In this document: in pieces, positions 49,386 through 61,165 of the stretch
Position numbering within the stretch: position 1 is the stretch's first letter
Layout of the letters: every line of letters starts with the position of its first letter
NCBI RefSeq assembly: GCF_018326285.1
Contig: NZ_AP023362.1
Location: 1,426,001 to 1,490,000, forward strand
DNA: 64,000 nucleotides
Source of the DNA: Mycolicibacterium sp. TY81
GTDB taxonomy: Bacteria; Actinomycetota; Actinomycetes; Mycobacteriales; Mycobacteriaceae
Direction of reading: 5' to 3'
Notes under the pieces: generated by a model
Database searches by the model: none
The model's input: the letters and a program-made list of their open reading frames with translations, nothing else
Told to the model about the DNA's origin: nothing
Translations under genes and position numbers: made by a program

Positions 49386-50315
49386 CTAGCGCTTGGTCGG
49401 CAGCGGGCTGCCGATGTGATCCGCCGCGACGAGCGTGTCACCGTGCAGTGACATCACCCACATGCTGCCCTTGCGATTACGCGACTTGTCGGGCCGGATA
49501 CCGCTGCGCTCGCACCACCACGAAATCAGGTCCGGGATCACCTTGCCCTGCGTGCAGATGACGGGGACCGTGTCGTCGTCGCTCTTCGCGGCGATCTTCA
49601 GCAGCCGCTTCCGCGCCGCGTCGGGGTCGGCCGCGAAGGCCTCTTCGGTCAGCGTCGGCTCATCGCGAACCCGGACACCGAGTTCCTGCGCCAGCGGCTC
49701 GACGGTCTGATGGCACCGGGTCCGCGACGCCGCGTGGACGTCGCTGGCACCGAAAGCGAGCAGTTGGCCGACAAGCGATTCCGCCTGTGCCCGGCCCTTC
49801 TTGTCGAGCGGCCGCAGCCGGTCGTCACCCTTGTACCGGGCCTTGCGGCCGGCGGTGGCGTGCCGGACGATCAGCACGGTGCGGGTATCGGCGGGCCGAC
49901 GGGTGAAGCGCCGCAGAACCTTTCGATCATGCGGGTATTGCAGCCGGAGCATGGCCTCGGCCACCGGTAGCCAGTCGAGCTTGTCCACCTCTGAATTGGG
50001 GGTGAACCCGCCACCGGTCGTACGGGCCGCCCAGTAGCGGACCTTCTTGGTGCCGTACTCCAGCGGATAGCTGACGGAGGCCAGCCGGCGGCCCAGCACC
50101 GACGCGTACCCGGTCTCTTCCAGGATTTCGCGCACGGCGGTAACCGGTTCGGTCTCACCGGGATCCACCTTGCCCTTGGGCAGCGACCAGTCGTCGTAGC
50201 GCGGTCGGTGGACGACGGCGATCAGCGGCGCTCCGGACTCGCCGGGGCGCCACAACACCGCCCCGGCTGCCAGCACCGGCGTCGCGCGGGTGTCGTGCGC
50301 CGTCTTGTTCGGCAC
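49386..50315 (-). CDS. mutT1: MutT1: Nudix hydrolase fused to histidine phosphatase
   Basis: 309 residues. N-terminal Nudix domain with the box [23 protein letters not shown] (catalytic Glu residues in REILEE), and C-terminal histidine phosphatase domain opening LIVRHATAG. Cleans the nucleotide pool: removes 8-oxo-GTP, then dephosphorylates the product. Matches the two-domain mycobacterial MutT1 (Rv2985) in length and order. Next to ppk on the same strand. Confidence 0.93.
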   Translation of the reverse strand: MPNKTAHDTRATPVLAAGAVLWRPGESGAPLIAVVHRPRYDDWSLPKGKVDPGETEPVTAVREILEETGYASVLGRRLASVSYPLEYGTKKVRYWAARTTGGGFTPNSEVDKLDWLPVAEAMLRLQYPHDRKVLRRFTRRPADTRTVLIVRHATAGRKARYKGDDRLRPLDKKGRAQAESLVGQLLAFGASDVHAASRTRCHQTVEPLAQELGVRVRDEPTLTEEAFAADPDAARKRLLKIAAKSDDDTVPVICTQGKVIPDLISWWCERSGIRPDKSRNRKGSMWVMSLHGDTLVAADHIGSPLPTKR

Positions 50316-50376
50316 CTGTGCTCCTGGATGTGGTTGTCGGGATCAGGTTTTCGCGGTGTGTGGCTACGGGCGAAAA

Positions 50377-52554
50377 CTACGGTGTGCGGTGCCGCTCCAT
50401 GATCGAAACCTGGTGATCCCGGACCTTCTCGCCTTCCCGAGGCAGCGCAGTCCAGTGTCCGTCCGGACCCAGCTCCCAGCATCGGGTGGCCGGATCCATC
50501 GCGGAATCGAACACCCCGCTCAGCTCCTCAGTCAGTCTCGGGTCCTTCACCTGCGCCATCACCTCGACGCGGCGGTCGAGATTACGATGCATCATGTCGG
50601 CGCTGCCGATCCAGAATTCATTGATGGCGTTGAAGTGAATAATTCGTGAATGCTCAAGGAAGCGGCCGAGAATCGAGCGCACCACGATGTTCTCGGAGAA
50701 GCCCTCGGCGCCCGGACGCAGCGCGCAGATACCCCGGACGACGACCTCGACCCGCACCCCGGCCTGCGACGCCCGGTACAGCGCGTCGATGACCTGCTCG
50801 TCGACCAGAGCGTTCATCTTCATCCGGATGCGGCCGTCGCCGCCCGCGCGCTTGGCTTCGATCTCGCGCTCGATGCGCTCGATGATGCCGCGCCGCACGC
50901 TGTGCGGAGCGACCAACAGGTTGCGGTACGACACCTTGCGTGAGTAACCCGTCAACGAGTTGAACAGGTCGGTGAGGTCGGCGCCGATCTCAGGCGAGGC
51001 CGTCAGCAGGCCGACGTCTTCGTACAGGCGCGCGGTTTTCGGGTTGTAGTTGCCCGTGCCCACATGGCAGTAGCGGCGAATGGTCGAACCTTCGCGACGC
51101 ACCACCAACGCCGTCTTGCAGTGGGTCTTGAGTCCGATGAGCCCGTACACCACGTGCACGCCCGCCTGCTCCAGCGCGCGGGCCCACTTGATGTTGGCCT
51201 GCTCGTCGAACCTGGCTTTGATCTCCACCAGCGCCACCACCTGCTTGCCGGCCTCGGCGGCGTCGATCAGCGCGTTGACGATCGGCGAGTCACCCGAGGT
51301 GCGGTACAGCGTCTGCTTGATGGCCAACACATTCGGGTCGGCAGCGGCCTGCTCGATGAAGCGCTGCACCGTGGTGGAGAACGAGTCGTACGGGTGGTGC
51401 ACCAGGACATCCCCATCGCGCAGCGTCGAGAAGATGCTCTTCGGCGTCTCGCGTTCGCCGAACGCCGGGGGAGTGGCCGGCACGAACGGCCGGTCCTTCA
51501 GATCGGGCCGGTCGACGCCGTAGATCTGCCACAGTGACGAAAGGTCCAGCAGTCCAGGGACTTCGATGACGTCGCCCGGGTGCACGTCCAGCTCACGCAG
51601 CAGCAGGTCGAGCATGTTCTCGGTCATGTCGGTGGCGACTTCCAGCCGCACCGGCGAGCCGAACCGGCGGCGCGCCAGCTCGCGTTCCAGTGCCTGCAGC
51701 AGATCCTCGTCGCGGTCCTCTTCGACTTCGAAGTCGGCGTTGCGGGTGATGCGGAACGCGTGATGCTCGACGATGTCCAGCCCGGGGAACAGCACCGGCA
51801 GGAATGCGGCGATGAGTTCTTCCATCGGAAGGAACCGCACGCGCGACTTCACGCCGTCGGCCGTCGTCCCCGGTTCGGGCAGTTCTACGAACCGATCCAC
51901 GTTGTCCGGCACTTTGATTCGGGCGAAGTGCTGGGTGCCGTCTTCGGGATTGCGCACGGTGATGGCGAGGTTGATGCTCAGGCCACTGACGAACGGGAAG
52001 GGGTGGGCGGGGTCGACGGCCAGCGGTGTCAGCACGGGGAACACCTGGTCGTGGAAATACGTGGAGAGCTTGGACTGCTCGTGCTCGTCCAGCTCGCTCC
52101 AGTTCACGATCGTGATGCCCTGCTCGGCCAGTGCCGGACGCACCACCTCACCGAACACGTTGGCGTGCCGCGTCGAGATCTGCTGGGTGCGTTCACCGAT
52201 CCGGCGCAGTTGTTCGCGCGGCGACAGGCCGTCCGCCGACCGGACCGACAGGCCGGTCTCGTCGCGACGCTTCAGCCCGGCCACCCGAACCATGTAGAAC
52301 TCATCGAGATTCGAAGCGAAGATCGCCAGGAACTTGGCCTGCTCCAACAGCGGCAGCGATCGGTCGGCCGCGAGCGCCAGCACGCGGGCGTTGAAGTCCA
52401 GCCAGCTCAGCTCGCGGTTGAGGTAGCGGTCATCGGGTAGGGCGCCGTCCGTCGGATCCGCGGTGGCCGCCGGCAGCGGCTCGGGGTCCGAGTCGACGGG
52501 TGTCCGGTCGGTCTGTGCGGGTCGGATGTCGGCGTCGGTCACCCCGACGATCAT
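50377..52554 (-). CDS. ppk: Polyphosphate kinase PPK1
   Basis: 725 residues. Makes polyphosphate from ATP. N-terminal helical domain ([16 protein letters not shown]), then two phospholipase D-like catalytic domains; the catalytic His is in [22 protein letters not shown], the motif that carries the phosphoenzyme. The first about 40 residues are a disordered tail. mutT1 lies 61 bp after it on the same strand. Start ATG 52554; a -10 box is not clear. Confidence 0.95.
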   Translation of the reverse strand: MIVGVTDADIRPAQTDRTPVDSDPEPLPAATADPTDGALPDDRYLNRELSWLDFNARVLALAADRSLPLLEQAKFLAIFASNLDEFYMVRVAGLKRRDETGLSVRSADGLSPREQLRRIGERTQQISTRHANVFGEVVRPALAEQGITIVNWSELDEHEQSKLSTYFHDQVFPVLTPLAVDPAHPFPFVSGLSINLAITVRNPEDGTQHFARIKVPDNVDRFVELPEPGTTADGVKSRVRFLPMEELIAAFLPVLFPGLDIVEHHAFRITRNADFEVEEDRDEDLLQALERELARRRFGSPVRLEVATDMTENMLDLLLRELDVHPGDVIEVPGLLDLSSLWQIYGVDRPDLKDRPFVPATPPAFGERETPKSIFSTLRDGDVLVHHPYDSFSTTVQRFIEQAAADPNVLAIKQTLYRTSGDSPIVNALIDAAEAGKQVVALVEIKARFDEQANIKWARALEQAGVHVVYGLIGLKTHCKTALVVRREGSTIRRYCHVGTGNYNPKTARLYEDVGLLTASPEIGADLTDLFNSLTGYSRKVSYRNLLVAPHSVRRGIIERIEREIEAKRAGGDGRIRMKMNALVDEQVIDALYRASQAGVRVEVVVRGICALRPGAEGFSENIVVRSILGRFLEHSRIIHFNAINEFWIGSADMMHRNLDRRVEVMAQVKDPRLTEELSGVFDSAMDPATRCWELGPDGHWTALPREGEKVRDHQVSIMERHRTP

Positions 52555-52600
52555 TCCCTATCGGCGGGGCGCAGGCCACATGGTTGGTCAATGCCGGTGG

Positions 52601-53287
<687 letters not shown>

Positions 53288-53300
53288 CTACTGTTGACGC

Positions 53301-54299
53301 GTGGTGGAGGCAGCGGTGATGGGTGCCGGCGCGTGGGGGACGGCACTGGCGAAAGTCCTGGCGGACGCGGGCAACAATGTGACGCTGTGGGCGCGCAGCG
53401 CCGAGGTGGCGCGCGAGATCAACGAGACCCACCGGAACTCGAAATATCTCGGTGACCGGGCGCTACCGGCGTCCATCAAGGCGACCGCGGACCCCGCCGA
53501 AGCGCTGACGGGCGCCTGCACCGTGCTGCTGGCGGTGCCGTCGCAGACGCTGCGCACCAACCTGACCGCCTGGACCGGACATCTCGGTGACGACACCACG
53601 CTCGTCAGCGTGGCCAAGGGCATCGAACTCGACAACCTGTTGCGCATGAGCCAGGTCATCGTCCAGGTGACGGGCGCCGATCCGAGTCGCGTCGCCGTCC
53701 TCAGCGGACCGAACCTGGCCAGCGAGGTGGTCGACGAGCAGCCCGCCGCGACCCTCATCGCGTGTACCGACTCGGGACGCGCGGTCGCGTTGCAGCGCGC
53801 ATTCGCCACCGGCTACTTCCGGCCGTACACCAGCGCCGACGTGATCGGCGCCGAAGTGGGCGGGGCCTGCAAGAACGTCATCGCGCTGGCGTGCGGGATG
53901 GCAGCGGGCGCCGGGTTCGGCGAGAACACCGCCGCCGCGATCATCACCCGCGGACTGGCCGAGATCATGCGACTGGGAATCGCACTCGGCGCCAAGGGCG
54001 TAACCCTTGCCGGGCTGGCCGGCGTCGGCGATCTCGTCGCCACCTGCACCTCGCCGCAGTCCCGCAACCGCAGCTTCGGTGAGCGCCTGGCGCGCGGCGG
54101 CACCATGGAGTCGGCGACCGCGGCGGCCAGCGGCAAGGTCGCCGAGGGTGTCACGTCCTGCCAGTCGGTGCTCGCCCTCGCCGAGAGCTACGACGTCGAG
54201 ATGCCGCTGACCGACGCGGTGAACCGGGTGTGCCACAAGGGTTTGTCGGTGGACCAGGCGTTCGCGTTGTTGCTCGGCCGCAGCACCAAGCCGGAGTGA
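53301..54299 (+). CDS. gpsA: Glycerol-3-phosphate dehydrogenase (NAD(P)+)
   Basis: 332 residues. Rossmann motif [15 protein letters not shown]; catalytic Lys in [12 protein letters not shown]; the C-terminal helical domain follows. Makes glycerol-3-phosphate for phospholipids. GTG at 53301 is leaderless: TACTGT (53289-53294) is 7 bases before it. 3 bp before the PLP-enzyme gene. Confidence 0.93.
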   Translation: MVEAAVMGAGAWGTALAKVLADAGNNVTLWARSAEVAREINETHRNSKYLGDRALPASIKATADPAEALTGACTVLLAVPSQTLRTNLTAWTGHLGDDTTLVSVAKGIELDNLLRMSQVIVQVTGADPSRVAVLSGPNLASEVVDEQPAATLIACTDSGRAVALQRAFATGYFRPYTSADVIGAEVGGACKNVIALACGMAAGAGFGENTAAAIITRGLAEIMRLGIALGAKGVTLAGLAGVGDLVATCTSPQSRNRSFGERLARGGTMESATAAASGKVAEGVTSCQSVLALAESYDVEMPLTDAVNRVCHKGLSVDQAFALLLGRSTKPE

Positions 54300-54302
54300 G
54301 TC

Positions 54303-55415
54303 GTGGACGGCCAACTCGGCGATTCGACCCGTAGCGTCAAAGCGACTGCGTCGCAACGTGTTCCGGGGCTACCGGTGGCGCCGCCGCCGGTTCCGGTGGC
54401 GGCCTACCATTTGTCCGACGACGAATCCGACGGTCTGGACTTCTACGGCCGCAACTCCAATCCGGCCTGGCGCCAACTGGAATCGGCCCTGGCCGAGCTC
54501 GAGGGCGCCACATCGGCGCTGACATTCTCCTCGGGGATGGCCGCCATCTCGTCGGCACTACGCGTGCTGGCGACCCCGGGCACCACCCTGGTCGTCCCCG
54601 CGGACGGCTACTACCAGGTGCGCCGATACGCGGCCGAGCATCTCGCGGCCCGCGGCGTCACCGTGATCGAGGCGGCCGCCGCGGACATCTGTGGCGCGGC
54701 GGCGCAGCTTTCCCGTGCCGACGTCGTGCTCGCCGAATCCCCGGTCAACCCGACGCTGGATGTCGTCGACCTGCACCGGTTGTCCACCATCTGCCGCTCC
54801 CGCGGCGCGACCCTGATGGTCGACAACACCGCCGCGACCCCGCTGGGCCAGCGGCCGCTGTCGCTCGGCGCGGATCTGGTGGTCGCGAGCGCGACGAAGG
54901 GGCTGTCCGGGCACAGTGATCTGCTGGCCGGCTACGTCGCCGGGTGCCATCGCGAGGTGATGGCCGCCATCGAACGGGACCGACTGCTGGCCGGCGCGAT
55001 CCTCGGCCACTTCGAGGCCTGGTTGGCGCTGCGGAGCCTCGGCACCGCCGGACTGCGGTTCGAAAGGCAGTGCGGCAACGCGCTCGCGCTGGCGATGACG
55101 CTCGACGCCCATCCCGCCGTGCGCGCGGTGCGTTATCCGGGCCTGCCGACCGATCCGGCGCATCCCGTCGCCCGCGATCAGATGCGACGTTTCGGCGGCC
55201 TCATCGCAATCGAACTGGCCGATGCCGACGCCGTCCGGGACCTGGTGAACCGCAGCCAACTGTTGGTCGCCGCGACCAGTTTCGGCGGCATCCACACCTC
55301 GGTCGACAGGCGCGCACGCTGGGGCGATGCGGTGGAGCCGGGCTTTGCGCGGATATCGCTCGGCATCGAGGACACCGACGACCTACTGGCGGATATCACG
55401 GCTGCGCTCGGGTAG
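54303..55415 (+). CDS. Cystathionine gamma-lyase-type PLP enzyme
   Basis: 370 residues. Cys/Met-metabolism PLP fold: the phosphate-binding region FSSGMAAISSALRVLATPG and the PLP Lys in SATKGLSGHSDLLAGYV. Family of cystathionine lyases and synthases and methionine gamma-lyase; the exact reaction cannot be told from the sequence. Between gpsA and ddlA, 3 bp after gpsA, likely co-transcribed. GTG start. Confidence 0.82.
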   Translation: MDGQLGDSTRSVKATASQRVPGLPVAPPPVPVAAYHLSDDESDGLDFYGRNSNPAWRQLESALAELEGATSALTFSSGMAAISSALRVLATPGTTLVVPADGYYQVRRYAAEHLAARGVTVIEAAAADICGAAAQLSRADVVLAESPVNPTLDVVDLHRLSTICRSRGATLMVDNTAATPLGQRPLSLGADLVVASATKGLSGHSDLLAGYVAGCHREVMAAIERDRLLAGAILGHFEAWLALRSLGTAGLRFERQCGNALALAMTLDAHPAVRAVRYPGLPTDPAHPVARDQMRRFGGLIAIELADADAVRDLVNRSQLLVAATSFGGIHTSVDRRARWGDAVEPGFARISLGIEDTDDLLADITAALG

Positions 55416-55447
55416 CCGGGTGCTCAGCCAGGTAGCCTCTCCAGATT

Positions 55448-56557
55448 GTGACTGCCCCTCAATCCTCAGGAGCCGCCGGCCGTACCCGGGTCGCCGTCGT
55501 TTACGGCGGACGCAGTTCGGAGCACGCCATCTCCTGTGTTTCGGCCGGGAGCATCCTGCGCAACCTGGATCCGGCCCGCTACGAGGTCGTCGCCGTCGGC
55601 ATCACCCCGGAGGGTTCCTGGGTGCTGGGAGACGGTCGTCCGGAGACCCTCGCCATCACCGACGGACAACTGCCGGGCGTCACCGAGGCGTCCGGCACCG
55701 CGTTGACGCTGGCCGCCGATCCGAACCGCCGTGGTGAACTGCTGTCGCTGCAGGACGGCGTCGCGCAGGTGCTGACGGCCGTCGACGTCGTCTTCCCCGT
55801 GCTGCACGGCCCGTACGGCGAGGACGGCACCATCCAGGGCCTGCTGGAACTGGCCGGGGTGCCGTACGTCGGCGCGGGCGTGCTGGCCAGCGCGGCCGGG
55901 ATGGACAAGGAATTCACCAAGAAGCTGCTGGCTGCCGATGGCCTGCCGATCGGCGACCAGGTGGTGCTGCGGCCGCGTGATGTGACGCTGAGCCTCGACG
56001 ACCGGGAGCGCCTGGGACTGCCGGTGTTCGTCAAGCCGGCCCGCGGCGGATCGTCCATCGGCGTCAGCCGGGTTGCCGCGTGGGACGAACTGGACCAGGC
56101 CATCGCCTATGCGCGCCAACATGATCCGAAGGTGATCGTCGAAGCCGCGATGCCGGGCCGCGAAGTGGAATGCGGGGTGCTGGAGTACCCGGACGGCCGT
56201 GTCGCGGCCAGTGAGCTGGGCGAGATTCGCGTGGGTGGCGGGTTCTACGACTTCGCCACCAAGTACCTCGAGGACGCCGCCGAACTCGACGTGCCCGCCA
56301 AGGTCGACGACGAAACCGCCGACGAGATCAGGCAATTGGCCATCCGCGCGTTCAAGGCACTGGACTGCCAGGGCCTGGCCCGCGTCGACTTCTTCCTGAC
56401 CGAGAACGGGCCGGTGATCAACGAGATCAACACCATGCCCGGCTTCACCACCATCTCGATGTACCCGCAGATGTGGGCGGCCAGCGGCGTCGACTACGCC
56501 ACGCTGCTCAGCGTCATGGTGGACACCGCGATCCGGCGGGGGACCGGCCTGCGCTAA
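55448..56557 (+). CDS. ddlA: D-alanine--D-alanine ligase
   Basis: 369 residues. ATP-grasp ligase for the peptidoglycan dipeptide. N-terminal [21 protein letters not shown]; Gly-rich nucleotide loop [17 protein letters not shown]; metal-binding [24 protein letters not shown] at 55448 with a -10 box TAGCCT (55433-55438) 10 bases before it. Its stop overlaps that of the convergent DUF3515 gene by 4 bp. Confidence 0.95.
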   Translation: MTAPQSSGAAGRTRVAVVYGGRSSEHAISCVSAGSILRNLDPARYEVVAVGITPEGSWVLGDGRPETLAITDGQLPGVTEASGTALTLAADPNRRGELLSLQDGVAQVLTAVDVVFPVLHGPYGEDGTIQGLLELAGVPYVGAGVLASAAGMDKEFTKKLLAADGLPIGDQVVLRPRDVTLSLDDRERLGLPVFVKPARGGSSIGVSRVAAWDELDQAIAYARQHDPKVIVEAAMPGREVECGVLEYPDGRVAASELGEIRVGGGFYDFATKYLEDAAELDVPAKVDDETADEIRQLAIRAFKALDCQGLARVDFFLTENGPVINEINTMPGFTTISMYPQMWAASGVDYATLLSVMVDTAIRRGTGLR

Positions 56558-57108
56558 CGGGCCGGTGCCGGGTCCAGCGGCCGGGCCGGCATCACCTTTT
56601 CGATGAGCTCGGAGACGGTCTGGATCGGCGTCGGACCGGAGCCCTGCGGCAGCGTCAGCGCGACGTAGGTGGCAGGCGTGCCGTGGTCGACGGCGTACCA
56701 GGTGCTGGCGCTCGGACCGCTGGCTTCGAACCACGACACCGCATTCACCATCTGCAGCGGCGCGCCGACCACGAAATCGTCGGGCCGCTCGACACCGCAG
56801 CGCAGCACCACGGTGTCGATGCCGGTCGGGCCCAGCCAGGCGGCGGCCCCGGGCGGGGCGGGGTCGGCGAGCGTCGCCCGCCGGAAGTCGCCCATGGTGT
56901 CCGGCAGTGTCGCGAGGAGCGCCCGGCACTGGTCGCTGTCGGCCTGCGGTGCCGGGGCACCGGCGAGCGGGAGCGCGACGGGCTCGTCGGCAGGGGCCTG
57001 CCGCAGCGCGGCATACGCGAGCAGACCGACGATCGCGGCGACCGCCACGACGACGGCCGCGATGAGGGCGCCGCGCGGCGGGCCATCCGGATCGTCGGGT
57101 TCGGTCAT
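56554..57108 (-). CDS. DUF3515 membrane-anchored protein
   Basis: 184 residues from ATG at 57108 (-10 box TAGAGT eight bases before it). One transmembrane helix (about 14-33) then an exported DUF3515 domain with [31 protein letters not shown] and [11 protein letters not shown]. Homologue of Rv2980. Function unknown. A longer frame to 57510 overlaps thiL and is rejected. Confidence 0.82.
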   Translation of the reverse strand: MTEPDDPDGPPRGALIAAVVVAVAAIVGLLAYAALRQAPADEPVALPLAGAPAPQADSDQCRALLATLPDTMGDFRRATLADPAPPGAAAWLGPTGIDTVVLRCGVERPDDFVVGAPLQMVNAVSWFEASGPSASTWYAVDHGTPATYVALTLPQGSGPTPIQTVSELIEKVMPARPLDPAPAR

Positions 57109-57177
57109 GACGGCCACTCTAGAGCGCCCGTCGCCCGGGGCGGCCGACGGCGGTGAGCCTGCATAGACTCCACCACC

Positions 57178-58140
57178 ATGACCAGCGCGGAATCCGGGGA
57201 GACCCTGGCGGGGCTCGGCGAGTTCGCGGTGATCGGCCGGATAACCGCCCGGCGCACCCAGCCCGCCGAGGTCGTCGTCGGCCCGGGTGACGATGCCGCG
57301 CTGCTGACGGTCCCCGACGGCCGGATCGTGGTATCCACCGACATGCTGGTCGAGGGCCGGCATTTCCGGCTCGACTGGTCCACGCCGCATGACGTGGGGC
57401 GCAAGGCAATTGCGCAGAATGCCGCCGACATCGAAGCCATGGGCGGCCGGGCGTACGCGTTCGTCGTCGGTTTCGGGGCGCCGGTCGATACCGAGGTTGC
57501 GGACGCCCAACGCCTGTCCGACGGATTATGGTCGGAGGCAACGAAATTCGGTGCCGGCATCGTCGGCGGCGACCTGGTGGCCGCGCCGCAGTGGGTGATC
57601 TCGGTGACGGTTCTGGGCGATCTGGGCGGCCGCTCGCCCGTCCTGCTGTCCGGTGCGCAACCGGGCGACACCGTCGCGGTGGTCGGTGAGCTCGGCTGGT
57701 CGGGTGCCGGATACACCTTGTGGCGGGCCGGTATTCACGAGTTCGACGAGCTGCGCCGACGGCATCTGGTGCCGCAGGTGCATTACGGAGCGGGCGCGGC
57801 CGCCGCAGCGGCCGGCGCGACGGCGCTGACGGACGTGTCCGACGGCCTGGTCGCCGACCTCGGCCACATCGCGGCGGCTTCCGGTGTGGCGATCGACCTG
57901 TCGATGGCGGCGCTCGCGGCCGACGTGGCGACGTTGACGCCGGCGGCCGCGATGGTGGGTGGCGATGCCCGTGACTGGGTACTCGGCGGCGGCGAGGACC
58001 ACGTGCTGGTCGGCACCTTCGGGGGCGCGCTGCCCGCGGGCTGGCGGCCGATCGGGACGGTCGGGCCCGGAGAGCCGCGCGTGACGGTCGACGGCGCGTC
58101 GTGGCATGGAGCCGCCGGCTGGGAATCGTTCGGTCAGTAA
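57178..58140 (+). CDS. thiL: Thiamine-monophosphate kinase
   Basis: 320 residues. Phosphorylates thiamine monophosphate to the pyrophosphate. Typical GPGDDAALLTVPDGRIVVSTDMLVEGRHF, AQNAADIEAMGGRA and VGGDLVAAP with metal-binding Asp residues. ATG 57178; -10 box TAGACT (57164-57169) nine bases before. Confidence 0.94.
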   Translation: MTSAESGETLAGLGEFAVIGRITARRTQPAEVVVGPGDDAALLTVPDGRIVVSTDMLVEGRHFRLDWSTPHDVGRKAIAQNAADIEAMGGRAYAFVVGFGAPVDTEVADAQRLSDGLWSEATKFGAGIVGGDLVAAPQWVISVTVLGDLGGRSPVLLSGAQPGDTVAVVGELGWSGAGYTLWRAGIHEFDELRRRHLVPQVHYGAGAAAAAAGATALTDVSDGLVADLGHIAAASGVAIDLSMAALAADVATLTPAAAMVGGDARDWVLGGGEDHVLVGTFGGALPAGWRPIGTVGPGEPRVTVDGASWHGAAGWESFGQ

Positions 58141-58149
58141 GGTACTGGC

Positions 58150-58833
58150 GTGACTGCCCGACCCCTGCGCGAACTGATCGACCCCGGCTGGGCCGCGGCC
58201 CTGGAACCCGTCGCCCCGCAAATCGCCGCGATGGGCGAATTCCTGCGCGCCGAGAACGCGGCGGGCCACGGCTATCTGCCGGCGGGGGAGAATGTGTTGC
58301 GCGCCTTCACCTTCCCCTTCGACGAGGTGCGGGTGCTGATCGTCGGCCAGGACCCCTATCCGACCCCCGGCCATGCCGTCGGGCTGAGTTTCTCTGTGGC
58401 GCCCGACGTGCGGCCGCTGCCGCGCAGCCTGTCCAACATCTTCACCGAGTACACCGCCGACCTGGGTTACGAGCCGCCCAGTTGCGGTGACCTGAGCCCG
58501 TGGTCGAAGCAGGGCGTCATGATGCTGAACAGGGTGCTGACGGTCCGGCCGGGCAATCCCGCGTCGCACCGCGGGAAAGGCTGGGAGGCCGTCACCGAGT
58601 GCGCGATCAACGCCCTGATCGCGCGGCCGCAGCCGCTCGTGGCGGTGTTGTGGGGCCGGGACGCGCAGACCCTCAAGCCGATGCTCACCGGCGAACGCTG
58701 CGCGAGCATCGAATCGGTGCACCCGTCGCCGCTGTCGGCGTCGCGCGGGTTCTTCGGGTCCCGGCCGTTCAGCCGGGCCAACGAGCTGCTGACGCGCCTC
58801 GGCGCAGAACCCATCGACTGGCGCCTGCCTTAA
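58150..58833 (+). CDS. ung: Uracil-DNA glycosylase
   Basis: 227 residues. Family 1 [20 protein letters not shown] (catalytic Asp) and [17 protein letters not shown] (catalytic His loop). Removes uracil from DNA. Leaderless GTG: TAAGGT (58138-58143, overlapping the thiL stop) is 7 bases before. Most abundant repair partner of recG in this block. Confidence 0.95.
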   Translation: MTARPLRELIDPGWAAALEPVAPQIAAMGEFLRAENAAGHGYLPAGENVLRAFTFPFDEVRVLIVGQDPYPTPGHAVGLSFSVAPDVRPLPRSLSNIFTEYTADLGYEPPSCGDLSPWSKQGVMMLNRVLTVRPGNPASHRGKGWEAVTECAINALIARPQPLVAVLWGRDAQTLKPMLTGERCASIESVHPSPLSASRGFFGSRPFSRANELLTRLGAEPIDWRLP

Positions 58834-58944
58834 CCACTTCCCCGCGAGCAGCCGTGTCTGCACGGCGACACGCCGATTTTGGTGTGCACGATGCGGTCGC
58901 TCGTGGCTGATGAGCGGCCGAGAACCGTCCGAAGACACACGAAA

Positions 58945-58969
58945 GCGCTGCACGGGATTCGTGCAGCGC
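58945..58969. terminator. Terminator between ung and rpmB
   Basis: Perfect 10-bp stem GCGCTGCACG / CGTGCAGCGC around loop GGATT, in the 193-bp gap between convergent ung and rpmB. Confidence 0.82.
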
Positions 58970-59026
58970 CCTGGTGTGAAGCTTTCAGTTGTCAGGCGGG
59001 ATCAAGCCGCCCGGCGGTAGCCGAAA

Positions 59027-59221
59027 CTAGCCGCGGGTGACCTTGCCGGCCTTGAGGCAGGAGGTGCAGGCGTTGACGCGCTTGCGGTTGCCGCCCGGAC
59101 GATCCACGGCACGCACGGTCTGGATGTTCGGATCCCAGCGGCGGTTGGTCCGACGGTGGGAGTGCGAGACGGACATGCCGAAGCCCGGTCCCTTTCCGCA
59201 GATGTCGCACACGGCGGCCAT
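59027..59221 (-). CDS. rpmB: Ribosomal protein L28, zinc-binding form
   Basis: 64 residues from ATG at 59221 with GAGGAG upstream. Sequence [15 protein letters not shown]..., with CDIC and CTSC cysteine pairs, the C+ (zinc) form of L28. Mycobacteria also carry C- paralogues used under zinc starvation, so this is the zinc-replete copy. Divergent from the FakA-like gene. Confidence 0.95.
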   Translation of the reverse strand: MAAVCDICGKGPGFGMSVSHSHRRTNRRWDPNIQTVRAVDRPGGNRKRVNACTSCLKAGKVTRG

Positions 59222-59471
59222 GAAGAACTCCTCGAAAATCAGTACTTGGGGTCTGAGTCCGACGGCCACAGGGTTGTGCGGCGCGAACAGACAACCTGAC
59301 CAGGATACCGGGCGGCCCGACGATCACCAAAATGGGTCTGGTGGCCGGTGTTTTACGGGAGCTGGTCAGGAGATTTGTCGGGGTCAGTGGCTAGGCTGGC
59401 GGGGCGCCGAGGGGCACCCGGCGGGCGACTGGAGAATCGGGGTGAACCCGGGCGGACGCGATGGAGGTCAC

Positions 59472-61163
59472 ATGTCAGCTGGCGTGGGTCGCACACCCCG
59501 TCCGCTGGATGGGATCGCCTTACGCGACTGGGCTCATACCGCGGTCCTGCACCTCATCGCCCATACCGACGAGATCAACCGGCTGAACGTCTACCCCGTC
59601 GCGGATTCCGACACCGGCACCAACATGTTGTTCACCATGCGTGCCGCCGCCGCGCAGGCCGACGAGGCCGTGAACGCGGCAGGCAACGACGTGGTGGCCG
59701 TCTCGGCCGCGTTGTCCGCCGGGGCGCTGCACGGCGCCCGCGGCAACTCGGGCGTCATCCTGTCCCAGATCCTCCGCGGCGTGGCCGACGTGGTGGCCGA
59801 GGCCGCGTTGCAACGTGGTGAGGACCGGGAGTGCGGCGAGATCACGGCGCCGGAATTCACCGCGGCCCTGCACCACGCCCAGGTATTGGCCGTCGCCTCG
59901 GTCGGGCAGACGGTGCCGGGCACCATCGTGTCGGTGCTACAGGCGGCCGCGCTGGAAGCCGAGAGCCTGGACGGCGTGACCGACCTCGCGACCATGGCGG
60001 CCGCCGTCTCGGACGCCGCCGCGGTGGCGCTCGAGCGCACCCCCGATCAGCTCGACGTGCTCGCGGAAGCGGGCGTCGTCGACGCCGGCGGGCGCGGTCT
60101 GCTGGTCCTGCTCGATGCCCTGACCGCGACGCTGTCCGGCAGCTCGACGCCCCGGCCCCAGTACCAGCCGGGCCACTCGCGGACAGCGCACGGCGACGGC
60201 CACCACGATCACGACCGTCATGACCACCACGAAATCAACGGCGCGCCACCACAATTCGAGGTGATGTACCTGCTGGGTGACTGCGACCCGGACAACGTCG
60301 AGGTGTTGCGGGCCCGGCTGGTGCGGCTCGGTGAATCCGTTGCCATCGCCACCGCCGTCGCCGGCGGCCAATACAGCGTGCACGTACACGCCGACGACGC
60401 CGGGGCCGCGATCGAGGCCGCTCTCGATCTGGGCGCTGTCAGCAGGATTCAGGTCACCGCGCTGCTCGGCGCCGCCGGGGCCCGGCCGTCGGGCGGCTGG
60501 AGCCGCGACCGCGCCGTGCTGGCGATCGTCGACGGCGACGGCGCGGGGGAGTTGTTCGGCGGCGAGGGTGCGCACGTGCTGCGGCCCGACGGCGGACCGG
60601 TCAGCGCGCAGCAGTTCCTCGCCGGGCTGGTCGGCACGGGTGCCGCGCAGATCATGGTGTTGCCCAACGGTTTTCTGGCCGCCGAGGAATTGGTGGCCGG
60701 TTGCGCCACGGCGATCAGCTGGGGCATGGACGTCGTGCCGGTACCGGCCGGATCCATGGTGCAGGGACTGGCCGCGCTGGCCGTGCACGACCCCACCCGG
60801 CAGGCCGTCGACGACGGTTACAACATGGCGCGCGCCGCGGCGGGCGCCCGGCACGGCTCGGTACGGATCGCCACCGAGGCGGCGCTGACCTGGGCCGGCC
60901 GGTGCCGCCCGGGCGACGGGCTGGGCATCGCCGGTGACGAGGTGCTGATCGTCGGGCACGACCTGGTCAGTGCCGCCAGTGGGCTCATCGACCTGCTGCT
61001 GTCGTCGGGCGGAGAACTGGTCACGGTGCTGACCGGCGCCGGCGTCGACGCCGAGGTGGGCGTCGCGCTGGCCGAGCATGTGCGCCAGGAGCACCTGGCG
61101 GCCGAGTTGGTGACCTATCACACCGGTCACCGCGGCGATGCGCTTCTGATAGGGGTGGAGTAG
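59472..61163 (+). CDS. FakA-like DhaL-domain kinase
   Basis: 563 residues from ATG at 59472 (GGAGG site). N-terminal DhaL nucleotide-binding domain with NVYPVADSDTGTNM and HGARGNSGVILSQILRG; then a histidine-rich linker (about 238-256, nine His); then FakA middle and C-terminal domains. FakA phosphorylates fatty acids held by FakB (DegV proteins) in other bacteria; that partner is not in this window. Matches Rv2974c. recG follows at 2 bp. Confidence 0.82.
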   Translation: MSAGVGRTPRPLDGIALRDWAHTAVLHLIAHTDEINRLNVYPVADSDTGTNMLFTMRAAAAQADEAVNAAGNDVVAVSAALSAGALHGARGNSGVILSQILRGVADVVAEAALQRGEDRECGEITAPEFTAALHHAQVLAVASVGQTVPGTIVSVLQAAALEAESLDGVTDLATMAAAVSDAAAVALERTPDQLDVLAEAGVVDAGGRGLLVLLDALTATLSGSSTPRPQYQPGHSRTAHGDGHHDHDRHDHHEINGAPPQFEVMYLLGDCDPDNVEVLRARLVRLGESVAIATAVAGGQYSVHVHADDAGAAIEAALDLGAVSRIQVTALLGAAGARPSGGWSRDRAVLAIVDGDGAGELFGGEGAHVLRPDGGPVSAQQFLAGLVGTGAAQIMVLPNGFLAAEELVAGCATAISWGMDVVPVPAGSMVQGLAALAVHDPTRQAVDDGYNMARAAAGARHGSVRIATEAALTWAGRCRPGDGLGIAGDEVLIVGHDLVSAASGLIDLLLSSGGELVTVLTGAGVDAEVGVALAEHVRQEHLAAELVTYHTGHRGDALLIGVE

Positions 61164-61165
61164 CG

